Part shown: positions 36,945-46,252 of the stretch, piece after piece
Numbering within the stretch: position 1 is the stretch's first letter
How the letters are laid out: each line of letters starts with the position of its first letter
Made by a program: the position numbers and the translations under genes
Notes under the pieces: generated by a model
Database searches by the model: none
What the model was told of the DNA's origin: nothing
What the model saw: only the letters and a program-made list of their open reading frames with translations
Assembly: GCA_030848545.1 (NCBI GenBank)
Contig: JAVDCA010000007.1
Coordinates: 62,001-126,000 of the forward strand
Reading direction: 5' to 3'
DNA: 64,000 nucleotides
Source: Astrobacterium formosum
GTDB taxonomy: Bacteria; Pseudomonadota; Alphaproteobacteria; Rhizobiales; Xanthobacteraceae

Positions 36945-37216
36945 GCTTTCCTCCGAATCGTCGGCCGCAGTCACGGCGACGCCGTCATCCTAGATCGCGT
37001 ATCGATTCGACGGAAACGCATCGAGGTGCCGACAGAGAAGCCGGCCGCCGCCGGTATTTTGAGGCCCAAGGGCGCGTTGTCACGGACCCGGGCCCTCAAT
37101 TCGCCTTGACGGTGTCCGGTGGCCGGGGAAGATGGGGACATTCTGCTGGGCTTGCTTCGTCACACCCCCCTTGCAGGCCGCCACGCGATACCGGCGGCCA
37201 TGGAGGTTAGCGCAAC

Positions 37217-38182
37217 ATGCGTGTCCTGATGATGTCTGCCGTCCTGCTGGCCGCGCTCGGTCCGGCGTCGGCGCAGAACTATCCGACCAAGCCGATCACC
37301 GTCATCGTCCCGTTCGCGGCCGGTGGACCGAGCGACACCATCGCCCGGCTCACCGTCGCCGGCATGGGCAAGGTCCTCGGCCAGCAGTTGATCATCGAGA
37401 ACGTCGGCGGCGCCGGCGGCACGATCGGGTCGGCGCGGGCCGCCCGGGCGGAGCCGGACGGCTACACGCTGTTCATCCACCACCTCGGGCTCGCCACGTC
37501 GGCGACGCTGTACCGCAAGTTGTCCTACGATACCAAGACGGCGTTCGCGCCCATCGGCCTCGTGTCCGACGCGGCGTCGACTTTCATCGCCCGGCCGGAC
37601 TACGGGCCGAATACGTTCCAGGAGTTCGTCGCCTTTGCCAAGGCGAACGGCGACAAGGTTTCCTACGGCCATGCCGGCGTCGGCTCGGCGTCGCATCTGT
37701 GCGGGCTCCTGTTCCAGACCGCAATTCAAAAGCAGATCACGACCGTGCCCTACAAAGGCACGGGCCCGCTGATGAACGACATGCTCGGCAAGCAGGTCGA
37801 CATCACCTGCGACCAGGCGACCAACACCACCGGCCCGATCAAGTCCAAGCAGGTCAGGGCCTATGCGGTCACCAGCAAGGCCAGGTTGACGTCGCTGCCC
37901 GAACTGCCCCCGGCCGGTGAAGCCGGCCTGCCGGGCTTCGAGATGTCGGTGTGGCACGGGCTCTACGCCCCCAAGGGTACGCCGCAGCCGATCATCGACA
38001 AGCTGTCCGCCGCCCTCAAGCAGGCCCTCAAGGACACGACCGTGGCGAGCCGCTTCGCCGACCTCAGCACTTCTCCGGCGACCGATGCGCAAGCGACCCC
38101 TGAGGCCCTGCAGAAGAAACTGCTCGGCGAGATCGATCGCTGGGCGCCGATCATCAAGGCTGCCGGCGTCTTCGCCGACTGA
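37217..38182 (+). CDS. Bug-family (TctC-like) tripartite transporter substrate-binding protein
   Basis: The 321-residue secreted protein has a signal peptide ending near residue 19 (LGPASA) and the Bug-family pattern YPTKPITVIVPFAAGGPSDT (about 22-41), then VSYGHAGVGSASHL and a C-terminal TPEALQKKL segment. Bug proteins bind carboxylates or other small acids in the periplasm. GGAGG lies ten bases before the ATG. No TctA/TctB genes are adjacent, so it is an orphan that may share membrane subunits elsewhere, such as the tctBA pair at the right end of the window. Confidence 0.92.
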   Translation: MRVLMMSAVLLAALGPASAQNYPTKPITVIVPFAAGGPSDTIARLTVAGMGKVLGQQLIIENVGGAGGTIGSARAARAEPDGYTLFIHHLGLATSATLYRKLSYDTKTAFAPIGLVSDAASTFIARPDYGPNTFQEFVAFAKANGDKVSYGHAGVGSASHLCGLLFQTAIQKQITTVPYKGTGPLMNDMLGKQVDITCDQATNTTGPIKSKQVRAYAVTSKARLTSLPELPPAGEAGLPGFEMSVWHGLYAPKGTPQPIIDKLSAALKQALKDTTVASRFADLSTSPATDAQATPEALQKKLLGEIDRWAPIIKAAGVFAD

Positions 38183-38210
38183 GCGGCCTCGTCAGCGGTC
38201 AGCTCCCGTT

Positions 38211-38246
38211 CCCGACCCCCTCGCCGTTCGCGGGGAGAGGGTCGGG
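38211..38246. terminator. Hairpin between convergent tctC-like and dgt genes
   Basis: CCCGACCCCCTCGCC and the facing GGGGAGAGGGTCGGG form a GC-rich stem around a short centre. It lies between convergent gene ends and could terminate both transcripts. It also resembles the repeated CCCTCTCCCC-type hairpins of the window. Confidence 0.5.
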
Positions 38247-38286
38247 TCAGGCGCTTCTACCGCATGTGCGACGTGCGGAACTGACC

Positions 38287-39489
38287 TCAGCGCAATTCCG
38301 GCGTCGTCGCAAACAGGCGGGCGTGCTCGATCAGCGCGTAGCGGTCCGTCATGCCGGCGATGAAGTCCGCGACATAGCGCGACCGCGCCTGCGCACCGCC
38401 GAGCCCATGTCGCCACTCGTCGGGCAAGGCCGCCGCGTCGGCCGAGTAGGTACCGAACAGTTCGGCGACCACGCGCTCGGCGTCTCGCATCACCCGCATC
38501 ACCCGTTCGTGCCGGTACATGTGCGGCAGCAGGAACGCCTTGATGGCGGTGTCGGCCGCCGCCATCTCGGCCGAAAAGGCGATCACGGGAGCGTCGGCAC
38601 GGCGCACGTCATCGACGCTCTTGGCGTCGAGCGCGGCGAACCGCCGCCGGCTCTCCGCGATGACATCCTCGATCATGCGGGTGATCAGGCGGCGGATCAG
38701 CTCGTGACCGCGGCGGGAGGCATCCACCCCCGGATAGGCGGCGGCGATCTCACGCATCACGGTTCCGGCGAGCGGCACCGCCGCAAGATCCTCGAGACCG
38801 AACAGGCCGGCGCGCAGACCATCGTCGATGTCGTGGGCGTCATAGGCGATGTCGTCGGAAATCGCCGCGGCCTGCGCCTCGGCGGAGGCATGGCTCCAGA
38901 GTTCCAGGTCCTGAACACGGCAGTAGTCGCGGATCTCGGCCGCGACGCCGCCGTCCGCATGGCGGCCGACCGCGACCCCGGTCCGGTCGATGAGCGGGCC
39001 GTTGTGCTTGACCAGGCCCTCGAGCGTGTCCCAGGTCAGGTTGAGACCGTCGAAGGCGGCATAATGACTCTCCAGGCGGGTCACCACGGCGAGCGTCTGG
39101 GCATTGTGGTCGAAGCCCCCCTCGCCGGCGAGACAGCGGTCGAGGGCGCGCTCGCCGGCATGGCCGAAGGGCGGATGGCCGAGATCGTGGCCGAGCGCTG
39201 ACGCCTCGGCCAGATCCTCGTCGAGCCCAAGGGCCCGGGCGATGGAGCGGGCAATCTGGGTGACTTCCAAAGTATGGGTCAGGCGGGTGCGGAAATGGTC
39301 GCCCTCGTGATAGACGAACACCTGTGTCTTGTGGGCCAGCCGCCGGAAGGCGGTGGAGTGGATCAGCCGGTCGCAATCGCGGCGAAACTCGCCGCGGGTC
39401 AGACTTTTCGCCTCCACGTGCAGGCGGCTGCGGCCCGCGCGCGCCACTGCCGCGTAGGCGGCCCTCGTCATCATCGTCTCGACCGTCAT
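38287..39489 (-). CDS. dgt: Deoxyguanosinetriphosphate triphosphohydrolase-like protein
   Basis: The 400-residue HD-superfamily enzyme removes triphosphate from dNTPs, particularly dGTP. The metal-binding HD residues are in [14 protein letters not shown] (about residue 65-78) and [13 protein letters not shown] (about residue 96-108). [20 protein letters not shown] precedes them, as in the type-2 dGTPase-like family. Met at 39489 (MTVETMMTR) is the natural start; the open frame extending to 39870 lies over erpA and is not coding. It is divergent from erpA with about 150 bases between. In relatives the next gene on this strand is argS. Confidence 0.92.
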   Translation of the reverse strand: MTVETMMTRAAYAAVARAGRSRLHVEAKSLTRGEFRRDCDRLIHSTAFRRLAHKTQVFVYHEGDHFRTRLTHTLEVTQIARSIARALGLDEDLAEASALGHDLGHPPFGHAGERALDRCLAGEGGFDHNAQTLAVVTRLESHYAAFDGLNLTWDTLEGLVKHNGPLIDRTGVAVGRHADGGVAAEIRDYCRVQDLELWSHASAEAQAAAISDDIAYDAHDIDDGLRAGLFGLEDLAAVPLAGTVMREIAAAYPGVDASRRGHELIRRLITRMIEDVIAESRRRFAALDAKSVDDVRRADAPVIAFSAEMAAADTAIKAFLLPHMYRHERVMRVMRDAERVVAELFGTYSADAAALPDEWRHGLGGAQARSRYVADFIAGMTDRYALIEHARLFATTPELR

Positions 39490-39639
39490 TTCGGCCCTGC
39501 CTTCACCCCCCGGGCCGCCGTTGACATGGCCCGGTCCGCACCTACCTAATGGGCTCAGGTTTCGACGACCACAAGTCTGTCGCAATCCCAAAAAGCCGTG
39601 GCAGACCCGACCACTGCTGCCAACCATGGGCAAACCGCC

Positions 39640-39984
39640 ATGACGACCCCCACCACGACGACCCCCATCACCCTGAGCGAACGGGCCGCCCGGCGTATCG
39701 GCGAGATACTGGCCGCCGAACCCGCCGGCGCCATGCTGCGCGTTTCCGTCGAGGGCGGCGGTTGCTCCGGCTTCCAGTACAAATTCGACGTCGCCCGTGA
39801 CCGGGCCGAAGACGATCTGGTACTGGCCAAGGGCGCCGCCACGGTGCTGATCGACCCGGTTTCGCAGCAATACATGGATGGCGCCGAGATCGACTTCGTC
39901 GACGACCTGATCGGCGCCTCGTTCCGAATCAACAACCCGGTCGCGTCGGCCTCGTGCGGCTGCGGCACGAGCTTTTCCATCTAG
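39640..39984 (+). CDS. erpA: Iron-sulfur cluster insertion protein ErpA/IscA-like
   Basis: The 114-residue A-type carrier holds three conserved cysteines: one in GGGCSGFQY (about residue 41-49) and two in the final CGCGTSFSI. It accepts Fe-S clusters from the assembly machinery and passes them to target enzymes. ATG at 39640 is chosen; the in-frame GTG at 39598 would add a low-complexity stretch. The Thr-rich N-terminus [13 protein letters not shown] precedes the conserved [11 protein letters not shown]. It is divergent from dgt, the arrangement seen in related genomes. Confidence 0.93.
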   Translation: MTTPTTTTPITLSERAARRIGEILAAEPAGAMLRVSVEGGGCSGFQYKFDVARDRAEDDLVLAKGAATVLIDPVSQQYMDGAEIDFVDDLIGASFRINNPVASASCGCGTSFSI

Positions 39985-40002
39985 AAGCCGGCCACCCCCA
40001 AA

Positions 40003-40020
40003 GGCGCCGGTGCCGGCGCC
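40003..40020. terminator. Short hairpin between convergent erpA and deacetylase genes
   Basis: GGCGCCGG and CCGGCGCC are perfect inverted arms around a two-base centre. The position between two convergent genes suits a shared terminator. The loop is tight and no T-run is present, so the call is tentative. Confidence 0.35.
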
Positions 40021-40051
40021 CGTCGCGGCTTGCGAAAAGCGGCTCGCCGAC

Positions 40052-40981
40052 TCAGCCGCGCATCAGCGCGGAGACGTGCACGGCGACCGACCGCGACAGA
40101 CCTTCCAGGTCGTAGCCGCCCTCCAGGATCGACACCAGGCGGTCGTTGGCCGACTGCCCGGCGATGTCCATGAGCCGCTTGGTGACCCAGGCAAAATCGT
40201 TTTCGACCAGATTGAGATTGGCGAGCGGATCGCGCGTATGGGCGTCGAAGCCGGCCGAAACGATGAGCAATTCCGGCCTGAATTCGCGCAGTCGCGGCAA
40301 AATCGCTTCTTCGAATGCGTCCCGAAAGGCCTCGCCGCCATCGCCGGCGCGCAGCGGCGCATTGACGATGTTGTCGTGGAGGCCACATTCGGTGCGTGCG
40401 CCCGTGCCGGGATAAAGCGGCATTTCGTGGGTCGAGCAGTACATCACCGAGGCGTCGTTCCAGAAAATGTCCTGCGTGCCGTTACCGTGATGGACGTCGA
40501 AGTCCACGATGGCGACCCGCCCTATGCCGTGCCGCTTCTGGGCATGGCGCGCCGCGACGGCGGCCGTATTGAAGAAGCAGAAACCCATCGGCCGGGCCGT
40601 TTCCGCATGGTGCCCGGGCGGACGCGTGGCGCAAAACGCATTGACGGTCTTGCCGGCCAAGACCTCGTCGACAGCGAACACGGCCGCGCCGACGGCACGC
40701 AGCGCCGCCTCGTATGTGCCCGGCGACATGGTGGTGTCGGCGTCGAGCCGAACCAGGCCCTCGGACGGGCTGGCGTCGCGGATCTGCTCCACATATTCGA
40801 GAGGATGACACAGCGCGACCGTCTCCATATCGGCGAGCGGAGCCTGATCGCGGGCGAGCGACTGGTAGCGTTCCTGTTCGAGCGCCTGCTCGATCACCCG
40901 CAGGCGATCGGGCCGTTCGGGATGGCCTAGCGGCGGCAGATGGTTCAGGCAGGCAGGGTGTGTCACCAGAAGGGTCGGCAT
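40052..40981 (-). CDS. Histone-deacetylase-family protein (class II, AcuC/HDAH-like)
   Basis: The 309-residue zinc hydrolase has the full active-site set of the arginase/deacetylase fold: RPPGHHAE (about residue 131-138), [11 protein letters not shown] (about 171-181, zinc ligands Asp and His) and [14 protein letters not shown] (zinc ligand Asp, about 252-265). Bacterial members deacetylate acetylpolyamines or acetyl-lysine in proteins. No acetyltransferase or polyamine gene is adjacent. It is a lone gene between erpA and an acyl-CoA dehydrogenase gene. Confidence 0.93.
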   Translation of the reverse strand: MPTLLVTHPACLNHLPPLGHPERPDRLRVIEQALEQERYQSLARDQAPLADMETVALCHPLEYVEQIRDASPSEGLVRLDADTTMSPGTYEAALRAVGAAVFAVDEVLAGKTVNAFCATRPPGHHAETARPMGFCFFNTAAVAARHAQKRHGIGRVAIVDFDVHHGNGTQDIFWNDASVMYCSTHEMPLYPGTGARTECGLHDNIVNAPLRAGDGGEAFRDAFEEAILPRLREFRPELLIVSAGFDAHTRDPLANLNLVENDFAWVTKRLMDIAGQSANDRLVSILEGGYDLEGLSRSVAVHVSALMRG

Positions 40982-41101
40982 GCACGTCTGTCGGCTGCGA
41001 GCGGGGGCTTATCGCACAGTAGAGCGCGGCACCATTGAAAGGTAAAGCGTTAAAGCTGGATCCTCGGCTCCGTCCCGGCGGCCACATTCACGCCTTTAGT
41101 T

Positions 41102-42877
41102 CTAATCCAGGACCTTGTCGGCGCCATGGAGCAGCGCGCCGGCGCCATCGACGATGGTGCGCTCCAGCCCGTCGGCCTGCACCGCCAGGTGTTCGGCAAA
41201 GAAACGCGCAATGGCGACGCGGCGCGACGTTTCGTCGAAGGCCCCGTTGGCCTCCCGCAATTCCGTCAATCCTTCGCCGGCGAGCAGGCATCCTCCCGCG
41301 GTCAATCCGAACAGCCGCAGATAGGGTGTCGCACCGGCAAGCGCCGCGTCGGCTTCGCGATCGAGCCGGTCCATCATCCATGTCGTCGTGCGGGCGAGGC
41401 ACTCGAGCGACCTGCCGAGACTGTCCGCGGTAGCCCCGAAGGCCGGGTGGTTCTCGCGCGCCACCGCATCGATGGTGGCGCGAAGATCGTCAAGATAGGC
41501 GTGAACCGCGTCGCCGCCGGACATCGGCAGTTTGCGGGTGACGAGGTCGATGGCCTGGATGCCGTTCGTGCCCTCGTAGATCTGGGTGATGCGCGCGTCG
41601 CGGAAATGCTGCGCCGCGCCGCTCGCCTCCACATAACCCATGCCGCCGTGCACCTGAATGCCGAGATTGGCGACTTCGACGCCCACGTCGGTCGCATAGG
41701 CTTTGGCGACCGGCGTCAGCAGCGCCGCGCGTTCACCTGCCGCCCGACGGGCTTGCTCCGGTCCATGCCGCGAGCGATCGATGGCGGCGGCGGTCGAATA
41801 GCAGACGGCGCGGGCCGAGTTGGTGAGCGCTCGCATGCTCATCAGCATGCGCCGGACGTCGGGATGGACCATGATGGGCACACTGTCGCCCGGTGCGCCG
41901 CCGGCCGCGCGGCCTTGCCTGCGTTCGCGCGCATAGGCCATGGCGCGCTGGGCAGCCGCCTCGGCAACGGCGACGCCCTGCACGCCGACGACGAGGCGAG
42001 CCTCGTTCATCATCGTGAACATTACCGCCATGCCACGGTTTTCCTCGCCGATCAGATAGCCGACGGCGCCGCCGTTTTCGCCGAGCGCCATCGTGCAGGT
42101 GGGCGAGCCGTGCAGTCCGAGCTTGTGTTCGATTCCCTGCGCCACGATGTCGTTGCGCACACCGGGGGCTCCGTCGGCGCCAACGAGATGTTTCGGCACC
42201 AGGAACAGGGAAATCCCCTTGGTTCCCGGCGGCGCGCCGGGAATACGGGCGAGCACGAAATGGACGATGTTGTCGGCCATGTCGTGGTCCCCATAGGTGA
42301 TGAATATCTTTTGGCCGAACAGCCGATAGGTGCCGTCGCCGGCACGCTCGGCGCGAGTTCGCAAGGCGCCCACATCGGAGCCGGCATCAGGTTCGGTGAG
42401 CAGCATGGTTCCGGTCCATTCGCCGCTCACCAGCTTGGGAAGATAGATGCGCTTGAGTGCGTCGCTGCCGTACTGCGCCAGGGTGTTGACGCCCGCGATG
42501 GTCAACACGGGGGCGAGGCCGAACGCCATCGCGGCCGAATTCCACATCTCCATGCAAGCCGCATTGACGGCGACCGGCAACCCCTGCCCGCCCCATTGCT
42601 CGGGCGCCGACAGGCCGTTCCAGCCGGCCGCCGACCAGGCCCGATAGGCCTCCTTGAATCCCGGCGCGGTCGTCACCCGGCCGTCCTGGAAGCGGGCACC
42701 GTGGCGATCCCCGGGCTGGTCGAGCGGAGCGATGACCTCCTCGGCAAAACGTCCGGCCTGCGTGAGCACGGAACGCACCGTCTCGTCGTCCAGGTCGGGG
42801 GCGATGCGGTCCGCATCCGTAGACGCAGCATGCTTGAGAGTGAAGGCTATGTCGGCGATGGGGGCCTGGTAGAGCAT
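41102..42877 (-). CDS. Acyl-CoA dehydrogenase, DmdC-like (long C-terminal form)
   Basis: The 591-residue flavoprotein has the acyl-CoA dehydrogenase core with GTMLLTEPDAGSDVGALRTR (about residue 152-171) and the catalytic-base region GYVEASGAAQHFRDARITQI followed by YEGTNGIQAID (about 417-447), then an extra C-terminal domain of about 120 residues. This layout is that of DmdC/3-methylmercaptopropionyl-CoA dehydrogenases and related long acyl-CoA dehydrogenases; the substrate here is not certain. GGAGG lies four bases before Met 42877, which begins MLYQAPIADIAFTLKHA; the extension from 42916 is rejected. Confidence 0.9.
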   Translation of the reverse strand: MLYQAPIADIAFTLKHAASTDADRIAPDLDDETVRSVLTQAGRFAEEVIAPLDQPGDRHGARFQDGRVTTAPGFKEAYRAWSAAGWNGLSAPEQWGGQGLPVAVNAACMEMWNSAAMAFGLAPVLTIAGVNTLAQYGSDALKRIYLPKLVSGEWTGTMLLTEPDAGSDVGALRTRAERAGDGTYRLFGQKIFITYGDHDMADNIVHFVLARIPGAPPGTKGISLFLVPKHLVGADGAPGVRNDIVAQGIEHKLGLHGSPTCTMALGENGGAVGYLIGEENRGMAVMFTMMNEARLVVGVQGVAVAEAAAQRAMAYARERRQGRAAGGAPGDSVPIMVHPDVRRMLMSMRALTNSARAVCYSTAAAIDRSRHGPEQARRAAGERAALLTPVAKAYATDVGVEVANLGIQVHGGMGYVEASGAAQHFRDARITQIYEGTNGIQAIDLVTRKLPMSGGDAVHAYLDDLRATIDAVARENHPAFGATADSLGRSLECLARTTTWMMDRLDREADAALAGATPYLRLFGLTAGGCLLAGEGLTELREANGAFDETSRRVAIARFFAEHLAVQADGLERTIVDGAGALLHGADKVLD

Positions 42878-43066
42878 GTTTCCTCCAAGTCGTTTTTTGC
42901 CGGCGCCTGCGGCCATGAGCCGGACGCCCTACGGGCTTATTAAAATACTAGCGCAAAAACCAACGTGTTGGGATACGCCACGCATGCCCGCACGACCTGC
43001 ACTCAGAAAAAGTCAACCCGCGCACGAAGGGGCCGCGGGCTGCCGATTTTCCGGATTTGCGGCGCG

Positions 43067-46000
43067 TTATTCGGCGGCGACCGCAGGCCGGTCCGCATGT
43101 GCGACATCGGCGAGCTGCGGTTCCAGCCGCCGTTTGAGCAACCGGTCGAAGCGGTCGAGATAGAGATACACCACCGGCGTGATGTAAAGCGTCAACAGCT
43201 GCGATACGCACAGGCCGCCGACCACGGCGACGCCCAGGGGCGCCCGCAGTTCAGCGCCGGCGCCGGCACCGAGCGCGATCGGCAGAGTGCCGAAGATCGC
43301 CGCGAAGGAGGTCATCATGATCGGCCGGAACCGGAGCAGGCAGGCCTCGCGAATCGCCGCCTCGGCGCCGAGACCGACGCGCCGGCGCTCGATGGCGAAG
43401 TCGACCATCATGATGCCGTTCTTCTTGACGATGCCGACCAGCATGACGACGCCGATCATGGCGATTACCGACAGGTCCATGCTGAACGCCATCAGCACCA
43501 GCAGCGCACCGACGCCGGCCGACGGCAGGCCGGAAATGATGGTGATCGGGTGGATGAAGCTCTCGTAGAGGATGCCCAGCACCACATAGGCTGCGAAGAT
43601 GGCCGCCAGGATCAACACCCCCTGCCCCTTCAGGGATTCCTGAAATACCTGGGCACTACCCTGGAAACCCGTGGTGATCGCCGGCGACAGATTCGAGTCA
43701 CGCTCGATCTGCTGGATCGCCTCGACCGCCTGCCCGAGGGAATGTCCCGGCGCCAGATTGAACGAGATGGTGACCGATGGCTGCTGACCCTGGTGATTGA
43801 CCTGCAGCGGCCCCACGCTCGGCACCAGCCGGGTGACGGCACTGAGCGGGATGGACTGACCGGTGGGCGACGAGGTGCCGGTGACCCCGCCGCCGGGCGG
43901 CACGACGCTCTGGGTGTTGGCCGAGGTCTTGACGTAGATCCGGGACAGACCCGACGTGTCTTTCTGGAATTCCGGCTTGGTCTCCAGGATGATCTGGTAG
44001 TCGTTGATCGCCGTGTAGATCGTCGCCACCTGACGGGTGCCGAAGGCGTTGTAGAGCTCCTGCCGGATCTGATCCACCGAGATGCCGTAGTGGGCGGCGC
44101 GCTCACGGTCGATCTCGACCGTCATCTGCGGGTTCTTGATGTAGAGGTCGCTGTTGACGTCGCGCAGCCCTTCGACGGTGGAGATCTTGCGCAGCATCTG
44201 GTCAGACGACGCGTAGAGCAGTTCGGTGTCGCTCGACTGCATCGTGTACTGGTATTCGCCCTTGGAGATACGCCCGCCCAGATTGATGTTCTGCACCATC
44301 CGGAAATAGGTGGTCACGCCGACGACGACGCTGGCCTTCCGCCGCAGCCTCTGGATGACCTCATTGCCGCTCTCCTTGCGCTCGGCCTTGGGCTTGAGCG
44401 CGATGAACATGCGGCCGGTATTGTTGGTCGAGTTGGGACCGCCGACGCCGACGGTCGTGTTGTAGTAGTCGACGGCAGGGTCGGCGCCGATGATCTTGGC
44501 GACCTCCATCTGGCGATGGTGCATCGCCCGAAACGAAATCTCGGCCGGCCCCTCGATGGTCGCGGAGATGAATCCCGTGTCCTCGACCGGGAAGAACCCC
44601 TTGGGAATGACGGTGTAGAGCCCCACGGTCGCGATCATGGTGCCGAACGTCACCATCAGCATGGCGAGGCGGTGCCGCAACACCCAGTCGAGCGTTACCT
44701 CGTAGAAACGCAGCATGCCGTTGAAGACGGCTTCGAAGAAGCGCAGTGGCGCCCACTGTTTCTCGCCGGCGTGATGGGCGCGCAGGACGCGCGCGCACAA
44801 CATCGGCGTCAAGGTCAAGGAGACGAAGCCGGACAAGATGATGGCGACCGACACCGTGACGGCGAATTCGCGGAACACGCGCCCCACCATGCCGCCCATC
44901 AGGAGCACGGGGATGAACACGGCGATCAGCGAGAAGGTAATCGATATGATGGTGAACCCGATCTCGCGCGCGCCCTTGAGCGCCGCCTCGAAAGGTCGCA
45001 TGCCGCCTTCGATGTGGCGTACGATGTTCTCGAGCATCACGATGGCGTCGTCGACCACGAATCCGACCGACAGCGTCAATGCCAGCAAGGTCATGTTGTT
45101 GATCGAGAAGCCGAGCAGGTACATCACCGCGAAGGTGGCGGTGATCGAGATCGGCACCGCCAATGCCGGGATGAGGGTGGCCGACACCGTGCGCAGGAAC
45201 AGGAAGATCACCAGCACGACGAGACCGATGGCGATCAGGAGGGTCTCCTGCACGTCGTTCACGGATTCCCGGATCGACACCGACCGGTCCATCATCACCT
45301 GCATGTTGATGCCGGCGGGGATCTGGCTGCGGTAGGTCGGTATCCGCTCCCTGACAGCGTCCACGACCGCAACCGTGTTGGCGTCGGGCTGGCGTTGAAT
45401 CGCCATCACGATGGAACGGGCGTCGTTGAGATAACTGGCGACGCGGTTGTTCTCGACGCTGTCGATGACGGTGGCGACCTCTTCGAGCTTCACCGGCGCG
45501 CCGTTGCGATAGGCGATCACCACTTTGCGGTAGTCGGCAGCCTTGCTGAGCGCGCCCGAGGCGATCAGGGTCGTGTTCTGCGTCTCGCCGGTGATCGTAC
45601 CCACCGGCGTGTTCGAGTTGGTCTTGGCGAGGACGCTGCGGATGTCTTCCAGGGAGACATTGCGGGCGGCGGCGGCGACCGGATCGGCCTGCACGCGCAC
45701 GGCGAATTTCTGCCCGCCATAGATCATCACCTGGGCGACGCCGGGGAGCTGCGACACCTGCTGGGCGAGCACGATCTGGCCGTACTCGTCGACCTTCGAC
45801 ATGGGCAGGGTTTGCGAATTCAAGCTGATGAATATGACCGGGAAGTCGCCGGGATTGACCTTCCGGAACGACGGCGGCGTCGTCATCTCGGTCGGCAGGC
45901 GGCGCTGCGCGATCGTCAAGGCTGTCTGCACGTCCAGCGCGGCGCCGTCGATGTCGCGGTTGAGGTTGAACTGGATGGTGATGTTGGTGGTGCCGAGCGA

Positions 46001-46252
46001 CGACGTGGAGGTGAGCGCACTGACGCCGGCGATGGTCGACAGCTGGCGCTCGATGGGTGCTGCCACCGAGGCCGCCATGGTCTCGGGACTGGCCCCCGGG
46101 AGGTTCGCCGTGATGGAGATGGTGGGGAAGTCGACCGCTGGAAGCGCCGACACGGCCAAAAGGCGATAGCCGAACATGCCGAAAACGATCAGCGACGCCG
46201 TGATCAGCGTCGTCATCACCGGCCTGCGGATGCAGGCTTCGGATATGTTCAT
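43067..46252 (-). CDS. RND efflux inner-membrane pump (MdtB/MdtC-like)
   Basis: The 1061-residue RND pump begins MNISEACIRRPVMTTLITAS and carries the proton-relay motif GFVVDDAIVMLENIVRHIE (about residue 400-418). The start sequence and the P-G-A-S-P-E-T-M region near residue 48 match the MdtB/MdtC/MuxB branch. Unlike MdtABC of enterobacteria, only one pump gene is present, so it probably works as a homotrimer. The ATG overlaps the adaptor stop in an ATGA quartet. The protein ends in an Ala-rich tail with AVAAE. Confidence 0.95.
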   Translation of the reverse strand: MNISEACIRRPVMTTLITASLIVFGMFGYRLLAVSALPAVDFPTISITANLPGASPETMAASVAAPIERQLSTIAGVSALTSTSSLGTTNITIQFNLNRDIDGAALDVQTALTIAQRRLPTEMTTPPSFRKVNPGDFPVIFISLNSQTLPMSKVDEYGQIVLAQQVSQLPGVAQVMIYGGQKFAVRVQADPVAAAARNVSLEDIRSVLAKTNSNTPVGTITGETQNTTLIASGALSKAADYRKVVIAYRNGAPVKLEEVATVIDSVENNRVASYLNDARSIVMAIQRQPDANTVAVVDAVRERIPTYRSQIPAGINMQVMMDRSVSIRESVNDVQETLLIAIGLVVLVIFLFLRTVSATLIPALAVPISITATFAVMYLLGFSINNMTLLALTLSVGFVVDDAIVMLENIVRHIEGGMRPFEAALKGAREIGFTIISITFSLIAVFIPVLLMGGMVGRVFREFAVTVSVAIILSGFVSLTLTPMLCARVLRAHHAGEKQWAPLRFFEAVFNGMLRFYEVTLDWVLRHRLAMLMVTFGTMIATVGLYTVIPKGFFPVEDTGFISATIEGPAEISFRAMHHRQMEVAKIIGADPAVDYYNTTVGVGGPNSTNNTGRMFIALKPKAERKESGNEVIQRLRRKASVVVGVTTYFRMVQNINLGGRISKGEYQYTMQSSDTELLYASSDQMLRKISTVEGLRDVNSDLYIKNPQMTVEIDRERAAHYGISVDQIRQELYNAFGTRQVATIYTAINDYQIILETKPEFQKDTSGLSRIYVKTSANTQSVVPPGGGVTGTSSPTGQSIPLSAVTRLVPSVGPLQVNHQGQQPSVTISFNLAPGHSLGQAVEAIQQIERDSNLSPAITTGFQGSAQVFQESLKGQGVLILAAIFAAYVVLGILYESFIHPITIISGLPSAGVGALLVLMAFSMDLSVIAMIGVVMLVGIVKKNGIMMVDFAIERRRVGLGAEAAIREACLLRFRPIMMTSFAAIFGTLPIALGAGAGAELRAPLGVAVVGGLCVSQLLTLYITPVVYLYLDRFDRLLKRRLEPQLADVAHADRPAVAAE

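Noticed and set aside
39490-39870. Extension of the dgt frame over erpA
   Set aside because: The family start MTVETMMTR at 39489 is natural, and the extension is antisense to erpA.
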